Positions 22,980-32,654 of a stretch of DNA of 64,000 nt are shown here, piece by piece. The translations under genes were made by a program, and so were the position numbers. The stretch is from the NCBI RefSeq assembly GCF_032337115.1, contig NZ_JAVXZY010000008.1:186001-250000 (forward strand). Direction: 5' to 3'. Source of the stretch: Roseateles_C aquae. GTDB taxonomy: Bacteria; Pseudomonadota; Gammaproteobacteria; Burkholderiales; Burkholderiaceae_C. The stretch's first letter is position 1, and every line of letters starts with the position of its first letter. Under the pieces are notes generated by a model. That model was given only the letters and a program-made list of their open reading frames with translations, did not search any database and had not been told where the DNA came from.

Positions 22980-24605
22980 ATGTCGCACGCTTTCCATTGG
23001 CAGAACGGCTACCCCAGCCAACGCAGCCCGCTGTTCGCACGCAATGTGGTGTCGACCTCGCATCCGCTGGCCGCTCAGGCCGGACTGCGTGTGCTGGCCC
23101 AGGGCGGCAATGCGGTTGACGCCGCGATTGCGACAGCGGCCTGCATGACGTTGGTCGAGCCCTGCAGCAATGGCCTGGGCTCTGACGCCTTCTGTATCTT
23201 GTGGGATGGCCAGCAACTGCATGGGCTGAACGCGTCCGGGACCGCGCCAGCGGCCTGGACACCGGACTACTTCTTCAAGACCTATGGCGCCGATGCCAAG
23301 GCGCCGCCCAAGCGCGGCTGGGGCGGGGTGACGGTGCCCGGCGCGGTGGCGGGCTGGGCGGCCTTGAGCGAACGCTTTGGCCGGCTGCCGTTTGCTGACC
23401 TGATGGCGCCGGCGATCGAGATTGCCGAGCGTGGCTATGCGGTGCCGGTGATTGTGCAGAGCAAGTGGGCGATGGCCGCGGCGCTGCCCGAGCTGAGCAC
23501 GCAGCCCGGCTTTGCCGAGGCGTTCATGCCGCGTGGCCGTGCCCCGGAAGTTGGCGAGCGCTTTGAGTTCAAGGCCGCTGCGCGCACGCTCAGGCTGATT
23601 GCGGCCAGCAAGGGGGAGGCCTTCTACCGCGGCGAAGTGGCCGCGGCCGTTGAGGCTTTCGCGCGCGACACCGGCGGCGCGATCCGCGCCAGCGACTTTG
23701 CCGCCTACAGTCCCGAGTGGGTCAAGCCGATTTCGCAGGACTACGCCGGCCACACGCTGCACGAGATACCGCCCAACGGGCAGGGCATTGCCGCGCTGAT
23801 CGCCCTGGGCCTGCTCAAGCATGTAGATTTGCGCTCGCACGCGATCGACAGCGTGGCCGCCCAGCATCTGCAGATCGAGGCGATTAAGCTGGCCTTTGCC
23901 GACGTCTACCGTTATGTCTCCGATGCAACGGCGATGACAGTCAGCACCGAGCAGTTGTTGGACCCGGCCTATCTGGCCGAGCGGGCCCGGCTGATCGATC
24001 CGCGGCGGGCGCAGGACTTCAAGGCCGGCAACCCGGTCAAGGGCGGCACCATCTACCTGACGGCGGCCGACGAGAGCGGCATGATGGTCAGCTTCATCCA
24101 GAGCAACTACATGGGTTTTGGCTCGGGTCTGGTCGTGCCGGGCTACGGTGTCTCCTTGCAGAACCGCGGCCACTGTTTCACGCTGGAGGCCGGCCATCCC
24201 AATTTGGTGGCGCCGGGCAAGCGGCCCTTCCACACCATCATTCCCGCCTTCCTGACCAAGGACGGCCAGCCGGTGATGAGCTACGGCGTGATGGGCGGCA
24301 ATATGCAGCCGCAGGGCCATATGCAGACGCTGGTGCGCATGCTGGACTACGGCCAGCAGCCGCAGGCCGCCTGCGATGCGCCACGCTGGCGCTTCAACGA
24401 GGGGCTGTCGATCAATGTCGAGGCGCATATGAGGCCAGACGTGATCGAGGGCCTGCGCGGTCTGGGTCATCAGATTGGCGACATCCACGACAGCTACCAG
24501 GACTTCGGTGCCGGCCAGTTCATCTGGCGCCTGGGTGACCCTGCGGTGGACGGCTATGTGGCCGCCAGCGATCCCAGGCGTGATGGGGCGGCCGTCGGCT
24601 TCTGA
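22980..24605 (+). CDS. Gamma-glutamyltransferase family protein
   Basis: Ntn-hydrolase of the gamma-glutamyltransferase family, acting on glutathione or other gamma-glutamyl compounds. The N-terminal block STSHPLAAQAGLRVLAQGGNAVDAAIATA is the family signature. The mature small subunit should begin at the Thr of KGGTIYLTAADESG, the expected self-cleavage site, and SNYMGFGSGLVVPGYGV follows. At 541 residues and without a signal peptide it resembles the cytosolic YwrD-like branch rather than periplasmic E. coli Ggt. Start ATG 22980 has AGGAG upstream. It is transcribed alone, divergent from the two acid-shock-like genes. Confidence 0.9.
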   Translation: MSHAFHWQNGYPSQRSPLFARNVVSTSHPLAAQAGLRVLAQGGNAVDAAIATAACMTLVEPCSNGLGSDAFCILWDGQQLHGLNASGTAPAAWTPDYFFKTYGADAKAPPKRGWGGVTVPGAVAGWAALSERFGRLPFADLMAPAIEIAERGYAVPVIVQSKWAMAAALPELSTQPGFAEAFMPRGRAPEVGERFEFKAAARTLRLIAASKGEAFYRGEVAAAVEAFARDTGGAIRASDFAAYSPEWVKPISQDYAGHTLHEIPPNGQGIAALIALGLLKHVDLRSHAIDSVAAQHLQIEAIKLAFADVYRYVSDATAMTVSTEQLLDPAYLAERARLIDPRRAQDFKAGNPVKGGTIYLTAADESGMMVSFIQSNYMGFGSGLVVPGYGVSLQNRGHCFTLEAGHPNLVAPGKRPFHTIIPAFLTKDGQPVMSYGVMGGNMQPQGHMQTLVRMLDYGQQPQAACDAPRWRFNEGLSINVEAHMRPDVIEGLRGLGHQIGDIHDSYQDFGAGQFIWRLGDPAVDGYVAASDPRRDGAAVGF

Positions 24606-25012
24606 AGTGGGCGCTGAAAGGTGCATTGGCACTGCCAGTGCTGATCGTCATGACCGGGGAAAAAGATTTCTGCAATCCCCCCGCAAGCAGTGCTTGTCCG
24701 GCGCCGCAGCACGCTGCTAGGATGGCCCGACTGACCTGAATCAAGCCCCATGACCAAGCTTCTTGACCGCACCAGACCGAGCACACGCCGTGCCGCCTGC
24801 CTGCGCGCGCGCTGGTCGGGTTGAAGCGCTGCGCCGTTCGCCTCTGAGCCCTTCGGTTTGCCCCGCAAGCCAAACCGGCTTGACTCTCCCGCTGAATATG
24901 CCGGCTCTGCGCAAGTGCCGTGACGCGATGCTCAGCGGCGAGCCTTCTGTGATGCCCACAGCCGCTGGGCTTGCCCAGGCACTGACGACCTGGGACTGTT
25001 TTGGAGAACATC
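24606..25012 (+). promoter_or_regulatory. Intergenic region before the MFS gene with a weak candidate promoter
   Basis: About 400 bases with no credible gene. The best promoter-like pair is TTGTCC (24694-24699), an 18-bp spacer and TAGGAT (24718-24723), which would give the MFS gene a leader of roughly 280 nt. A short palindrome GCACTGCCAGTGC lies just after ggt, without a T-run. Confidence 0.3.
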
Positions 25013-26365
25013 ATGCCGAACCGGCCTGTGCCCTGGTTTGAGCGGATCAAACAACTGCTGACCCTGCCGCCCGGCGATCTGCTGCGCGATCTGGTCTACC
25101 GCCGCCTCTGGACTTCGATACTGATCAGCTCGCTGGGCGGGCAGATCACCATGCTGGCGCTGCCGCTGACCGCAGCGGTGTTGCTGCATGCCACGCCCAC
25201 ACAGATGGGCCTGCTGACCTCGATGGAGATCGTGCCCTTTGTGCTGTTCTCCCTGCCTGGCGGCGTCTGGCTCGACCGGGTGCGCAAGCTGCCGGTCTAT
25301 GTGGTCGGCGAGGCTTCGCTGGCGCTGGCCGTTGGCAGCGTGCCGGTGGCGGCGCTGATGGGCTGGCTGACGATGAGCTGGCTCTACATCGTCGGCTTTG
25401 TGCTGGGCACCGTCTACACGGTGGCCGGCAGCGCGGCGCAAATCGTGCTGACCCAGGTGGTGTCGCGCGACCGGCTGGTCGAGGCCCATGCCAAGAACGC
25501 GCTGGCGTCTTCGGGCGCCGAGGTCGCGGGCCCCGGCGTGGCCGGCCTCTTGATCAAGCTGCTGGGCGCACCGATGGCGCTGGCCGCCGATGCCGTGCTG
25601 GTGCTGGTGTCGGCACTGATCCTGCGCGGCATCAAGGTGCATGAAGAAGTCCAGCAGCGTGAGGATGCCGATTTCTGGCGTGATCTCAAGGCGGGCGTGC
25701 GTTTTGTGCGCACCAACCGCCTGTTGATCAGCCTGGGCTGCGCCGTCGGCACCTGGCAGCTGTTCTACAACGCCGCGCAGGTGGTGCAGATCCTGTTCGC
25801 GACCCGGGTGCTGGGGCTGTCGGCGCAGACCGTGGGCCTGTCCTATGTGGCCCTGGGCGCCGGTACGGTGCTGACCAGCGTGTTCGGTCACCGCATCAGC
25901 AAGGCCCTGGGCCCCGGGCCCAGTCTGATCATGGGCTTTGCGATGTGCGGCCTCGGCTGGCTCTTGCTGGCGCTCGCGCCGGCCAATGACTGGGGCGTGG
26001 CGGCCTTCGCCTTCATGCTGTTCGCCTTTGGCGTCGGTGCGGTGCTGATCTTCATCAACTTCCTGTCGCTGCGTCAGGCGGTCACGCCGGCGCCGCTGCT
26101 CGGTCGCATGACCAGCACCATGCGCTGGCTGATCCTGATCCCGGCCGGCCCGGGCGCCCTGATTGGTGGCTGGCTGGGTGAGCATGTCGACTTGCGCGCC
26201 TCGCTGCTGTTCGCCGGCGTCGGTGCCCTGGTGCTCAGCGTGGTGGCCTGGCGGGTGGCGACGATACGCCAGGTGCGCGAGCTGCCGCGGCTGGACAACC
26301 CCGAATCGACGCTGGGTGCCGAGGCCCAGCCGGGCTTGCTGCCCGAGCTGGCGCCGAGCAAATGA
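25013..26365 (+). CDS. MFS transporter (MFS_3, macrolide-efflux-like)
   Basis: A 450-residue integral membrane protein with about twelve hydrophobic segments. Its start region SSLGGQITMLALPLTAAVLLHATPTQMGLLTSMEIVPF and the loop LPGGVWLDRVRKLPV are typical of the MFS_3 family, which includes macrolide and multidrug exporters. ATG 25013 has TTGGAGAACATC upstream, a good ribosome-binding site. Substrate unknown. The GNAT gene starts 13 bases after the stop, so the two are probably co-transcribed. Confidence 0.88.
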   Translation: MPNRPVPWFERIKQLLTLPPGDLLRDLVYRRLWTSILISSLGGQITMLALPLTAAVLLHATPTQMGLLTSMEIVPFVLFSLPGGVWLDRVRKLPVYVVGEASLALAVGSVPVAALMGWLTMSWLYIVGFVLGTVYTVAGSAAQIVLTQVVSRDRLVEAHAKNALASSGAEVAGPGVAGLLIKLLGAPMALAADAVLVLVSALILRGIKVHEEVQQREDADFWRDLKAGVRFVRTNRLLISLGCAVGTWQLFYNAAQVVQILFATRVLGLSAQTVGLSYVALGAGTVLTSVFGHRISKALGPGPSLIMGFAMCGLGWLLLALAPANDWGVAAFAFMLFAFGVGAVLIFINFLSLRQAVTPAPLLGRMTSTMRWLILIPAGPGALIGGWLGEHVDLRASLLFAGVGALVLSVVAWRVATIRQVRELPRLDNPESTLGAEAQPGLLPELAPSK

Positions 26366-26378
26366 GTGATTGCCGAGA

Positions 26379-26966
26379 ATGAGTGAAATAGCAAGACCTG
26401 ACCCCGTCCTGATCAAGGTGGCCGAGGAAATCGAAACCGAGCGGCTGATGCTGGCCATGCCGCGTGCAGGGCTGGGGCAGGCGCTCAACGCGGCGGTGAT
26501 CGAATCGCTGGACGCCTTGCGGCCCTGGGCCGTCTGGGCGCAGAAGCCGCCAACGATTGAAGAGTCAGAAGCCGTGGTGCGGCAGGTCCATGCCGACTTC
26601 ATCCTGCGCAAGGAGCTGCGCTACTACTTCTATCGCAAGACCGAGGACGGCCGCGCCGGCCGCCTGCTCGGCAATATCGGCCTGCAGAATCTTGACTGGC
26701 AGCTGCGTGCCTTTGAGATGGGCTACTGGGTGCGCAGCAGTGCGGCCGGGCAAGGCTATGTCAGCGAAGCGGTGCGCGCGCTGACGCGGATGGCCTTCGA
26801 GAGCCTGCGCGCACGTCGGGTGCAACTGCTGACCGACGAGCGCAATCTGAAGAGTCGGGCGGTGGCCGAGCGCTGCGGCTATGAGCTCGAAGGCGTGCTG
26901 CGCAGCAATGCGCTGGACGTCCACGGCGAGCCGCGCAACACCTGCGTGTTCGCACGCCTGGCCTGA
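26379..26966 (+). CDS. GNAT N-acetyltransferase, RimJ/RimL type
   Basis: A 195-residue acetyltransferase of the Acetyltransf_3 class, whose members modify ribosomal-protein N-termini or small amines. Visible family blocks are ETERLMLAMP at the start, GNIGLQNLDWQLRAFEMGYWV, and SEAVRALTRMAFESL followed by NLKSRAVAERCGYELEGVLR. I start at ATG 26379, since TTG 26370 is unsupported. A copy of the dispersed 15-mer occupies codons 5-9 (A-R-P-D-P). It follows the MFS gene by 13 bases; linkage to a drug exporter may hint at a resistance role, which is speculation. Confidence 0.85.
   Translation: MSEIARPDPVLIKVAEEIETERLMLAMPRAGLGQALNAAVIESLDALRPWAVWAQKPPTIEESEAVVRQVHADFILRKELRYYFYRKTEDGRAGRLLGNIGLQNLDWQLRAFEMGYWVRSSAAGQGYVSEAVRALTRMAFESLRARRVQLLTDERNLKSRAVAERCGYELEGVLRSNALDVHGEPRNTCVFARLA
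26391..26405 (+). repeat. Dispersed 15-mer copy 2 (GCAAGACCTGACCCC)
   Basis: Lies near the 5' end of the GNAT gene and encodes A-R-P-D-P in frame. Its flanks share nothing with the other copies. Confidence 0.6.
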
Positions 26967-27094
26967 TCGCGCTGTCCGGCATTCAGCCTGTCCCGGGCCT
27001 GCTGCATTTCGTCGCAATGTCGCTCCCTATCTCGAGGCCGGCGCCCTAGACTGCGCCGCTGCTCGCCGCCTCGGTGGGTCGATGGGAGGGGACG

Positions 27095-28999
27095 ATGGGA
27101 GTGTTGCAGGCCGCCCGGCGGGCGTTGACCGTGGCGGGACTGTCGGTTTCGGTGTTGGCACGTGCGGCCGCGCCGCAACTCAATAGCGCGGACCTCAGCG
27201 CTTTTCTTGATGGCCACCTGCCTGTGGAAATGGCGCGGGCCAATGTGGCCGGTGTCGGCATTGCCGTCGTCAAGGATGGCAAGCTGCTGCTGGCGCGCGG
27301 CTATGGTCTGGCCGACCGCGAAGCGCGCCGACCGGTCCTGCCCGACGAAACACTGTTCAGAATTGGTTCGGTCTCCAAGCTCTATGTCTGGATGGCCGTG
27401 ATGCAGCTTCAGGAGCAGGGCCGGCTGGACCTGGACGCCGATGTGCAGCGTTATCTCGACTTCTCGCTGCGCTCGCCCGAACTCGGGGCGATCAGCCTGC
27501 GCCAGCTGATGACGCACCGCGCCGGCTTCGAGGAGACGATTGCGGCCTTGTGGGCGACGCCCGGCGAGGACATGAGCCTGCGCAACTATCTACGTGACCA
27601 CCAGCCGGCACGGCTGTTCAAACCAGGCGCGGTGCCCGCCTATTCGAACTACGGCGCCACGCTGGCGGCCTATATCGTCGAGCGGGTCAGCGGCGAGCCC
27701 TTCGAGCGCTATGTCAAGGCCCATCTGCTGCAGCCGCTGGGCCTGGCCCACACCAGCTTCGCTCAACCGCTGCCGGCAGCGTTGAAGGCAGGCATGTCGG
27801 CCGGCTATGAGCTGGGCTCTGGCAAGGCGCAGGCCTTCGAGCTGATTCGTGTCGCGCCTGCAGGCGCGGCCTCGGCGACGGTCAATGACATGGCGCGTTT
27901 CATGCTGGCGCAGTTGGGCGGCGGCCAATTGGACGGCCAGCGCGTGCTGAAGGCAGAGACGATGCGGGCGATGCTGTCGCCACAGCTGCGCCACCATCCG
28001 GCCGGCCCGGCGCTGGGCCTGGGCTTTTACGAGGAAGACGGCTTTGGCCCGCAGGTCATCGGCCACGGCGGCGACACCCAGTGGTTCCACAGCGGCCTGT
28101 ATCTGCTGCCCGAGAAAGGCGTGGGCGTCTTCATCAGCCAGAACAGTCGGGGCAAACGGAACTTGCGCGGCGAGCTGATGAAACGTTTGGTCGAGCGCTA
28201 CTTTCCTCCCGCGTCGGCCCAGGCCGAGCAGGCAAAACCTGACCCCAGCATCGCTGGCATCTATCAAAGCAGCCGGCGCATCGACAGCGGCCCGCTGCGC
28301 ATGGGCTACTGGTTTGGCCAGACCCGGGTGAGCATTGATGAGCAAGGGCGCCTCAGCAGCAGCGCGCAACGAGGCATTGCCGAGCAGCCGGTGTTCTACC
28401 GTCTGGTTGGCGAGGGCGTTTGGCAGGCCGAGGATGAGGGCCTGACGCCGTCGGTCAGCCGGCGCCTGTTCTTCCGTAAAGACCCCGTCAGTGGTCGCTG
28501 GGAGATGAGCGGGCGTTCGGGCGTGCAAATCGAGCAGCAAGTCGGTGGCGCTGAGGACGGCCGTTGGCTGGCGTCGGCTCTGGGCGCCTCGCTGGGCCTG
28601 GCGTTGCTGACGCTGCTGGCCTGGCCGATGGCCGTGCTGGCGCGCCGCCACTATCGCCGGCCCGAACCGATGCCGCTGCAGCAGCACGCCCGCAAGAGCG
28701 CGCGCTGGGCCGCCCTGCTGATGCTGGTGCCGTGGCTGACGCTGGGCGCTTTCGGCCTGGCCAGCCAAGGCGATCTGGCCTATTTGGGCGGCTCGCTGTT
28801 CGGTGCCGCTGTTCGGCTGAGTCAGCTGCTGGGCTGGCTCAGTGTGCCGGCGCTGTTTCTCGCCGGCCGGGGGCTGTGGCTGCACTGGCGCTGCCAGGAC
28901 GCCTGGTGGTGGGCGCGGCTGCACGGCCTTCTACTGCTGCTGGCAGCGCTGCTGAATCTGCTGCTGGCCTGGCGCGGCCAGTTGATGCTGGGCAGCTGA
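27095..28999 (+). CDS. Beta-lactamase-family serine hydrolase with C-terminal membrane segments
   Basis: A 634-residue protein with an N-terminal signal-like segment (about residues 9-26), then a class C beta-lactamase/D-Ala-D-Ala-peptidase-type domain. The SxxK motif is S92-V-S-K95, the YxN motif Y183-S-N185, and the third motif HGGDT appears near residue 325. After a lipocalin-like linker, four hydrophobic stretches fill the last 130 residues, so the catalytic domain probably sits in the periplasm, anchored by the C-terminus. Start ATG 27095 follows GGGAGGGG. Members act as esterases, amidases or peptidases; the substrate is unknown. A copy of the dispersed 15-mer lies at 28232-28246. Confidence 0.87.
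   Translation: MGVLQAARRALTVAGLSVSVLARAAAPQLNSADLSAFLDGHLPVEMARANVAGVGIAVVKDGKLLLARGYGLADREARRPVLPDETLFRIGSVSKLYVWMAVMQLQEQGRLDLDADVQRYLDFSLRSPELGAISLRQLMTHRAGFEETIAALWATPGEDMSLRNYLRDHQPARLFKPGAVPAYSNYGATLAAYIVERVSGEPFERYVKAHLLQPLGLAHTSFAQPLPAALKAGMSAGYELGSGKAQAFELIRVAPAGAASATVNDMARFMLAQLGGGQLDGQRVLKAETMRAMLSPQLRHHPAGPALGLGFYEEDGFGPQVIGHGGDTQWFHSGLYLLPEKGVGVFISQNSRGKRNLRGELMKRLVERYFPPASAQAEQAKPDPSIAGIYQSSRRIDSGPLRMGYWFGQTRVSIDEQGRLSSSAQRGIAEQPVFYRLVGEGVWQAEDEGLTPSVSRRLFFRKDPVSGRWEMSGRSGVQIEQQVGGAEDGRWLASALGASLGLALLTLLAWPMAVLARRHYRRPEPMPLQQHARKSARWAALLMLVPWLTLGAFGLASQGDLAYLGGSLFGAAVRLSQLLGWLSVPALFLAGRGLWLHWRCQDAWWWARLHGLLLLLAALLNLLLAWRGQLMLGS
28232..28246 (+). repeat. Dispersed 15-mer copy 3 (GCAAAACCTGACCCC)
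   Basis: Encodes A-K-P-D-P within the linker of the serine hydrolase. Confidence 0.6.
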
Positions 29000-29007
29000 G
29001 GCCGTGC

Positions 29008-29796
29008 TCAGCGGCTCGGCGGGAATCGGTCAACGGCGTCGGTGATGATGCCGTCAATGCCGGCGGCGATCAGCCGGCTGGCTGCCTTGGCGTCGTTGAC
29101 GGTATAGACCAGCGCCTTCATGCCCGCGGCCTGGATGGCAGCCAAGGTGGCTTCGTCCATCAGCCGGAAGTTGGTGATGACGGCGCTGCAGCCGAGTTCT
29201 GCGGCTTCGTCCAGCCATTCGGGGCGCAGCTTGTCCAGCAGCAGGCCACGCAGCACCTCGGGGGCGCTGTCGCGTGCGCCGCGCAGCGCCTCGGGCTGGA
29301 AGGAGCTGAACAGCGGCAGCACCTGGCCGCTGCCGGCCCACAGGCGCAGCACCTCGCGGCCGACCACCTCGCCGGTCTGGCGCTCCTGGCCCGGCGTGGG
29401 CTTGATCTCGATATTGATGGCCATGCCCTGGCCGATGATGAAGGCGGCCACCGCCTCCAGGCTGGGCAGCGGCTCGCCGGCATGGGCGGGGCTGTGCCAG
29501 CTGCCGGCGTCGAGCCGGGCCAGCGCGGCCCAGTCCTGTTCGCCGGCCGCGCCGCGGCCAGTGCTGGTGCGCTCCAGCGTGGCGTCATGCAGCAGGAAGG
29601 GTATGCCGTCGCGCGACAGCTTCACATCGCATTCAAAGGCGCGGTAGCCGTGACGGGCACCGAGGCGGAAAGCGGCCAGCGTGTTCTCTGGCGCCAGCTT
29701 GCCGGCGCCGCGATGGGCAATCCACAAGGGCAGGGGCCAGGTCTTGCCTGCCGGGCTGTCGTTGCTGTTGTCGCTATCGCTGCTGTTGTTGCTCAT
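29008..29796 (-). CDS. ugpQ: Glycerophosphodiester phosphodiesterase
   Basis: Hydrolyses glycerophosphodiesters to glycerol-3-phosphate and an alcohol in the cytosol. The catalytic region shows WIAHRGAGKLAPENTLAAF with the two His/Arg/Glu ligands, FECDVKLSRDGIPFLLHD, and the conserved C-terminal VYTVNDAKAASRL. A Ser/Asn/Asp-rich tail of about 20 residues precedes the domain. I start at ATG 29796 with GGAG 9 bases before it. Length 262. It is the last gene of the ugpBAEC operon, 5 bases after ugpC, so its job is to process substrates the transporter brings in. Confidence 0.92.
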   Translation of the reverse strand: MSNNSSDSDNSNDSPAGKTWPLPLWIAHRGAGKLAPENTLAAFRLGARHGYRAFECDVKLSRDGIPFLLHDATLERTSTGRGAAGEQDWAALARLDAGSWHSPAHAGEPLPSLEAVAAFIIGQGMAINIEIKPTPGQERQTGEVVGREVLRLWAGSGQVLPLFSSFQPEALRGARDSAPEVLRGLLLDKLRPEWLDEAAELGCSAVITNFRLMDEATLAAIQAAGMKALVYTVNDAKAASRLIAAGIDGIITDAVDRFPPSR

Positions 29797-29801
29797 GCTG
29801 A

Positions 29802-30869
29802 TCACTCCACCCGGCGGCCGCTGGCAGCGTCAAAGAAATGCAGGCTGTCGGCCTTGATGCGCAGCTGCAGCTGCTCGCCGACGCAGGGTGGCGGCAGCCC
29901 GGCGTCGATGCGCAGCGTGAACGGCGCGCTGCCGATGCGGCCGTGCACCAGCCGCTCGGCGCCCAGCATCTCGATCATCTCGACCCGCAGCGGCCAGCCT
30001 TCGCTGGCCCGCCAGTCCTGCACATGCTCGGGCCGCAGCCCGAGTGTCAGCGCGCCCTCGCGCGGCGCGGGCCGGGGCAGGGGCAGTTGCAGGTCGCCGA
30101 GCTTGAACAGGCTGCCCTGGGCCTCACCCTGGAACAGATTCATCGGCGGCGAGCCGATGAAGCCGGCCACAAAAGTGCTGGCGGGCCGGCCATAGACCTC
30201 ATCCGGCGTGCCGATCTGCTCGACCCGGCCGGCGTTCATCACAATCATCCGCTGGGCCAGCGTCATCGCCTCGACCTGATCGTGGGTGACGAACAGCGAG
30301 GTCACGCCCAGCTCACGGTGCAGCTTCTGGATCTCCAGCCGCGTCTGGGCGCGCAGCTTGGCGTCGAGATTGGACAGCGGCTCGTCAAACAGAAACACCT
30401 GCGGCTTGCGCACGATGGCACGGCCCATGGCCACGCGCTGGCGCTGGCCGCCGGAGAGCTCGCGTGGCTTGCGCTGCAAGAGTGCACCCAGCTCCAGGAT
30501 GGCCGCCGCGCGCTCAACCCGGGCCTGGATCTCGGCCGCCGGCAGCTGGCGTATCTTCAGGCCATAAGCCATGTTGTCGAACACGCTCATATGCGGATAG
30601 AGCGCATAGTTCTGGAACACCATGGCGATATCGCGATCGGCCGGTTCGATGTCGTTGACGACCCGGGCGCCAATCGCGATCTCGCCGCCGGAGATCTCCT
30701 CCAGGCCGGCGACCATGCGCAGCAGCGTCGATTTGCCGCAGCCGGACGGCCCGACGATGACGATGAACTCGCCGTCGCTGATCTCGGCATCGACGCCGTG
30801 AATGACCGGGTTCGCCTTGGGCCCTGCGCCATAGCGCTTGACGACCTTGCGCAGTGAAATGCTTGCCAT
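29802..30869 (-). CDS. ugpC: sn-glycerol-3-phosphate ABC transporter ATP-binding protein
   Basis: ATPase of the UgpBAEC importer. Walker A GPSGCGKST, the signature LSGGQRQRVAMGRAIVRKP and Walker B VFLFDEPLSNLDAKLR are all present, followed by a C-terminal TOBE/MalK-type regulatory domain (about residues 240-355). Length 355. Start ATG 30869; a GTG at 30878 that overlaps the ugpE stop is a weaker choice. It lies between ugpE and ugpQ with almost no spacing. Confidence 0.95.
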   Translation of the reverse strand: MASISLRKVVKRYGAGPKANPVIHGVDAEISDGEFIVIVGPSGCGKSTLLRMVAGLEEISGGEIAIGARVVNDIEPADRDIAMVFQNYALYPHMSVFDNMAYGLKIRQLPAAEIQARVERAAAILELGALLQRKPRELSGGQRQRVAMGRAIVRKPQVFLFDEPLSNLDAKLRAQTRLEIQKLHRELGVTSLFVTHDQVEAMTLAQRMIVMNAGRVEQIGTPDEVYGRPASTFVAGFIGSPPMNLFQGEAQGSLFKLGDLQLPLPRPAPREGALTLGLRPEHVQDWRASEGWPLRVEMIEMLGAERLVHGRIGSAPFTLRIDAGLPPPCVGEQLQLRIKADSLHFFDAASGRRVE

Positions 30870-30877
30870 CTTGGGTG

Positions 30878-31732
30878 TTACTTTTCCGTATCTACCAGGC
30901 CCTTGACGAACCACTTCTGCATCAGCACGACAACCAGCGCAGGCGGCAGCATGGCCAGCATCGCCGTGGCCATGACGATGTTCCAGTCGTTGGCCGCGTC
31001 GCCGCCGGCGACCATCCGTTTGATGCCGATGACGACCGGGTACATCCGCTCCTCGGTGGTGACCAGCAAGGGCCACAGATACTGGTTCCAGCCATAGATG
31101 AACTGGATGACGAAGAGGGCCGCCATGCTGGTGGCCGACAGCGGCAGCAGCACGTCGCGGAAAAAACGCAGCGGCCCGGCGCCGTCCATGCGTGCCGCTT
31201 CCAGCAACTCGTCCGGCACCGTCATGAAGAACTGGCGGAACAGGAAGGTGGCAGTGGCGGAGGCGATCAAGGGCACGGTCAGGCCGGCATAGCTGTTGAG
31301 CAGGCCGAGATCGGCGACCACCTTGTAGGTTGGGCCGATGCGCACCTCGACCGGCAGCATCAGCGTGATGAAGATGGCCCAGAACACCGTCTGCTTGAGC
31401 GGGAAACGGAAGTAGACGATGGCAAAGGCCGAGAGCAGCGAGATGGCGATCTTGGCCACCGCAATGATCAGCGCGCAGGCCAGGCTGACCCCCATCATCC
31501 GTCCCACCGGCGCATTGGAGCCGGTGTTGTTGGCCGCGCCTCCCATCAGCGCACCCTGGTAGTTCTCCAGCAGATGCGTGCCCGGCAGCAGCGGCATCGG
31601 CGCCTGCACGATCTCCTGCGAGGTGTGGGTGGACGCGACGAAGGTGATGTAGAGCGGAAAGGCAACGATCAGCACACCCAGCACCAGCACCAGGTGAGAC
31701 AGCAGCGTGAGGGCAGGGCGGCGTTCAACCAT
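30878..31732 (-). CDS. ugpE: sn-glycerol-3-phosphate ABC transporter permease UgpE
   Basis: A 284-residue inner-membrane permease with about six hydrophobic segments. The EAA loop that contacts the ATPase is visible as ELLEAARMDGAGPLRFFRDVLLPLS. It pairs with UgpA, one base upstream. Both end types and the operon order assign it to the Ugp system rather than a sugar importer. Confidence 0.94.
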   Translation of the reverse strand: MVERRPALTLLSHLVLVLGVLIVAFPLYITFVASTHTSQEIVQAPMPLLPGTHLLENYQGALMGGAANNTGSNAPVGRMMGVSLACALIIAVAKIAISLLSAFAIVYFRFPLKQTVFWAIFITLMLPVEVRIGPTYKVVADLGLLNSYAGLTVPLIASATATFLFRQFFMTVPDELLEAARMDGAGPLRFFRDVLLPLSATSMAALFVIQFIYGWNQYLWPLLVTTEERMYPVVIGIKRMVAGGDAANDWNIVMATAMLAMLPPALVVVLMQKWFVKGLVDTEK

Positions 31733-31733
31733 C

Positions 31734-32621
31734 TCAGTAGTTCACCCGCCGTTCGACGAAACGGAACTGCAGCACTGTCAGCACGATCACGACGCCCATC
31801 AGCACCACCGACTGCGCGGCCGAGCCGCCCAGGTCCATGGCCTTGAAGCCGTCGTAATAGACCTTGTAGACCAGGATGGCGGTGTCCTTGCCGGGGCCGC
31901 CGTGGGTGGCGGCGTCGATGATGCCGAAGGTGTCGAAGAAGGCGTAGACGATGTTGATGACCAGCAAAAAAAACGTCGTTGGCGACAGCAGCGGGAAGGT
32001 GATGGTCCAGAAACGGCGCGTCGGGCCGGCGCCATCGATGGCTGCCGCTTCCAGCAGTGATCTTGGGATCGACTGCAGGCCGGCCAGGAAGAACAGGAAG
32101 TTGTAGGAGATCTGCTTCCAGACGGCGGCCAGTACCACCAGCGTCATCGCATGGCTGCTGTTGAGCAGATGGTTCCACTCCAGGCCCAGCGCGCGCAGGC
32201 CCAGCGAGACGATGCCCACCGAGGGCGCGAACATGAAGAGCCAGAGCACGCCGGCAATCGCCGGCGCCACCGCATAGGGCCAGATCAGCAGCGTCTTGTA
32301 GAGCATGGCGCCGCGGATCACCCGGTTGGCCATCACGGCCAGTAGCAGGGCCAGCGCCAGGCCCAGCGTCGCCACCAGCAGCGAGAACAGCGCTGTGGTT
32401 TTGAACGAGGCCAGATAGCCGGCATCGGCAAACAGCGTGCGGAAGTTCTCCAGGCCCACGTATTCGGTCGACAGGCCGAAGGCATCCTGCTGCTGCAGCG
32501 ACTGCAGCACCGCCTGGCCGGCGGGCCAGAAGAAGAACACGACCACGATCAGCAGCTGCGGCGCCAGCAGCAGCCAGGGCAGCAGCCGGGACTTGAACTG
32601 GACGCGCTTGTCGGTGGCCAT
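31734..32621 (-). CDS. ugpA: sn-glycerol-3-phosphate ABC transporter permease UgpA
   Basis: A 295-residue permease with six predicted membrane segments and the EAA loop SLLEAAAIDGAGPTRRFWTITFPLLSP. The N-terminus RLLPWLLLAPQLLIVVVFFFWPAGQAVLQS is typical of UgpA. It stands 33 bases after ugpB and one base before ugpE. Confidence 0.95.
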   Translation of the reverse strand: MATDKRVQFKSRLLPWLLLAPQLLIVVVFFFWPAGQAVLQSLQQQDAFGLSTEYVGLENFRTLFADAGYLASFKTTALFSLLVATLGLALALLLAVMANRVIRGAMLYKTLLIWPYAVAPAIAGVLWLFMFAPSVGIVSLGLRALGLEWNHLLNSSHAMTLVVLAAVWKQISYNFLFFLAGLQSIPRSLLEAAAIDGAGPTRRFWTITFPLLSPTTFFLLVINIVYAFFDTFGIIDAATHGGPGKDTAILVYKVYYDGFKAMDLGGSAAQSVVLMGVVIVLTVLQFRFVERRVNY

Positions 32622-32654
32622 GGATTTGCGATGCTAGCAGCCGCGCCGCAGGGA

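Noticed and set aside
29733..29747. Fifth copy of the dispersed 15-mer in ugpQ
   Set aside because: It has one mismatch and lies in another codon phase, encoding G-K-T-W-P; chance or protein constraint explains it as well.
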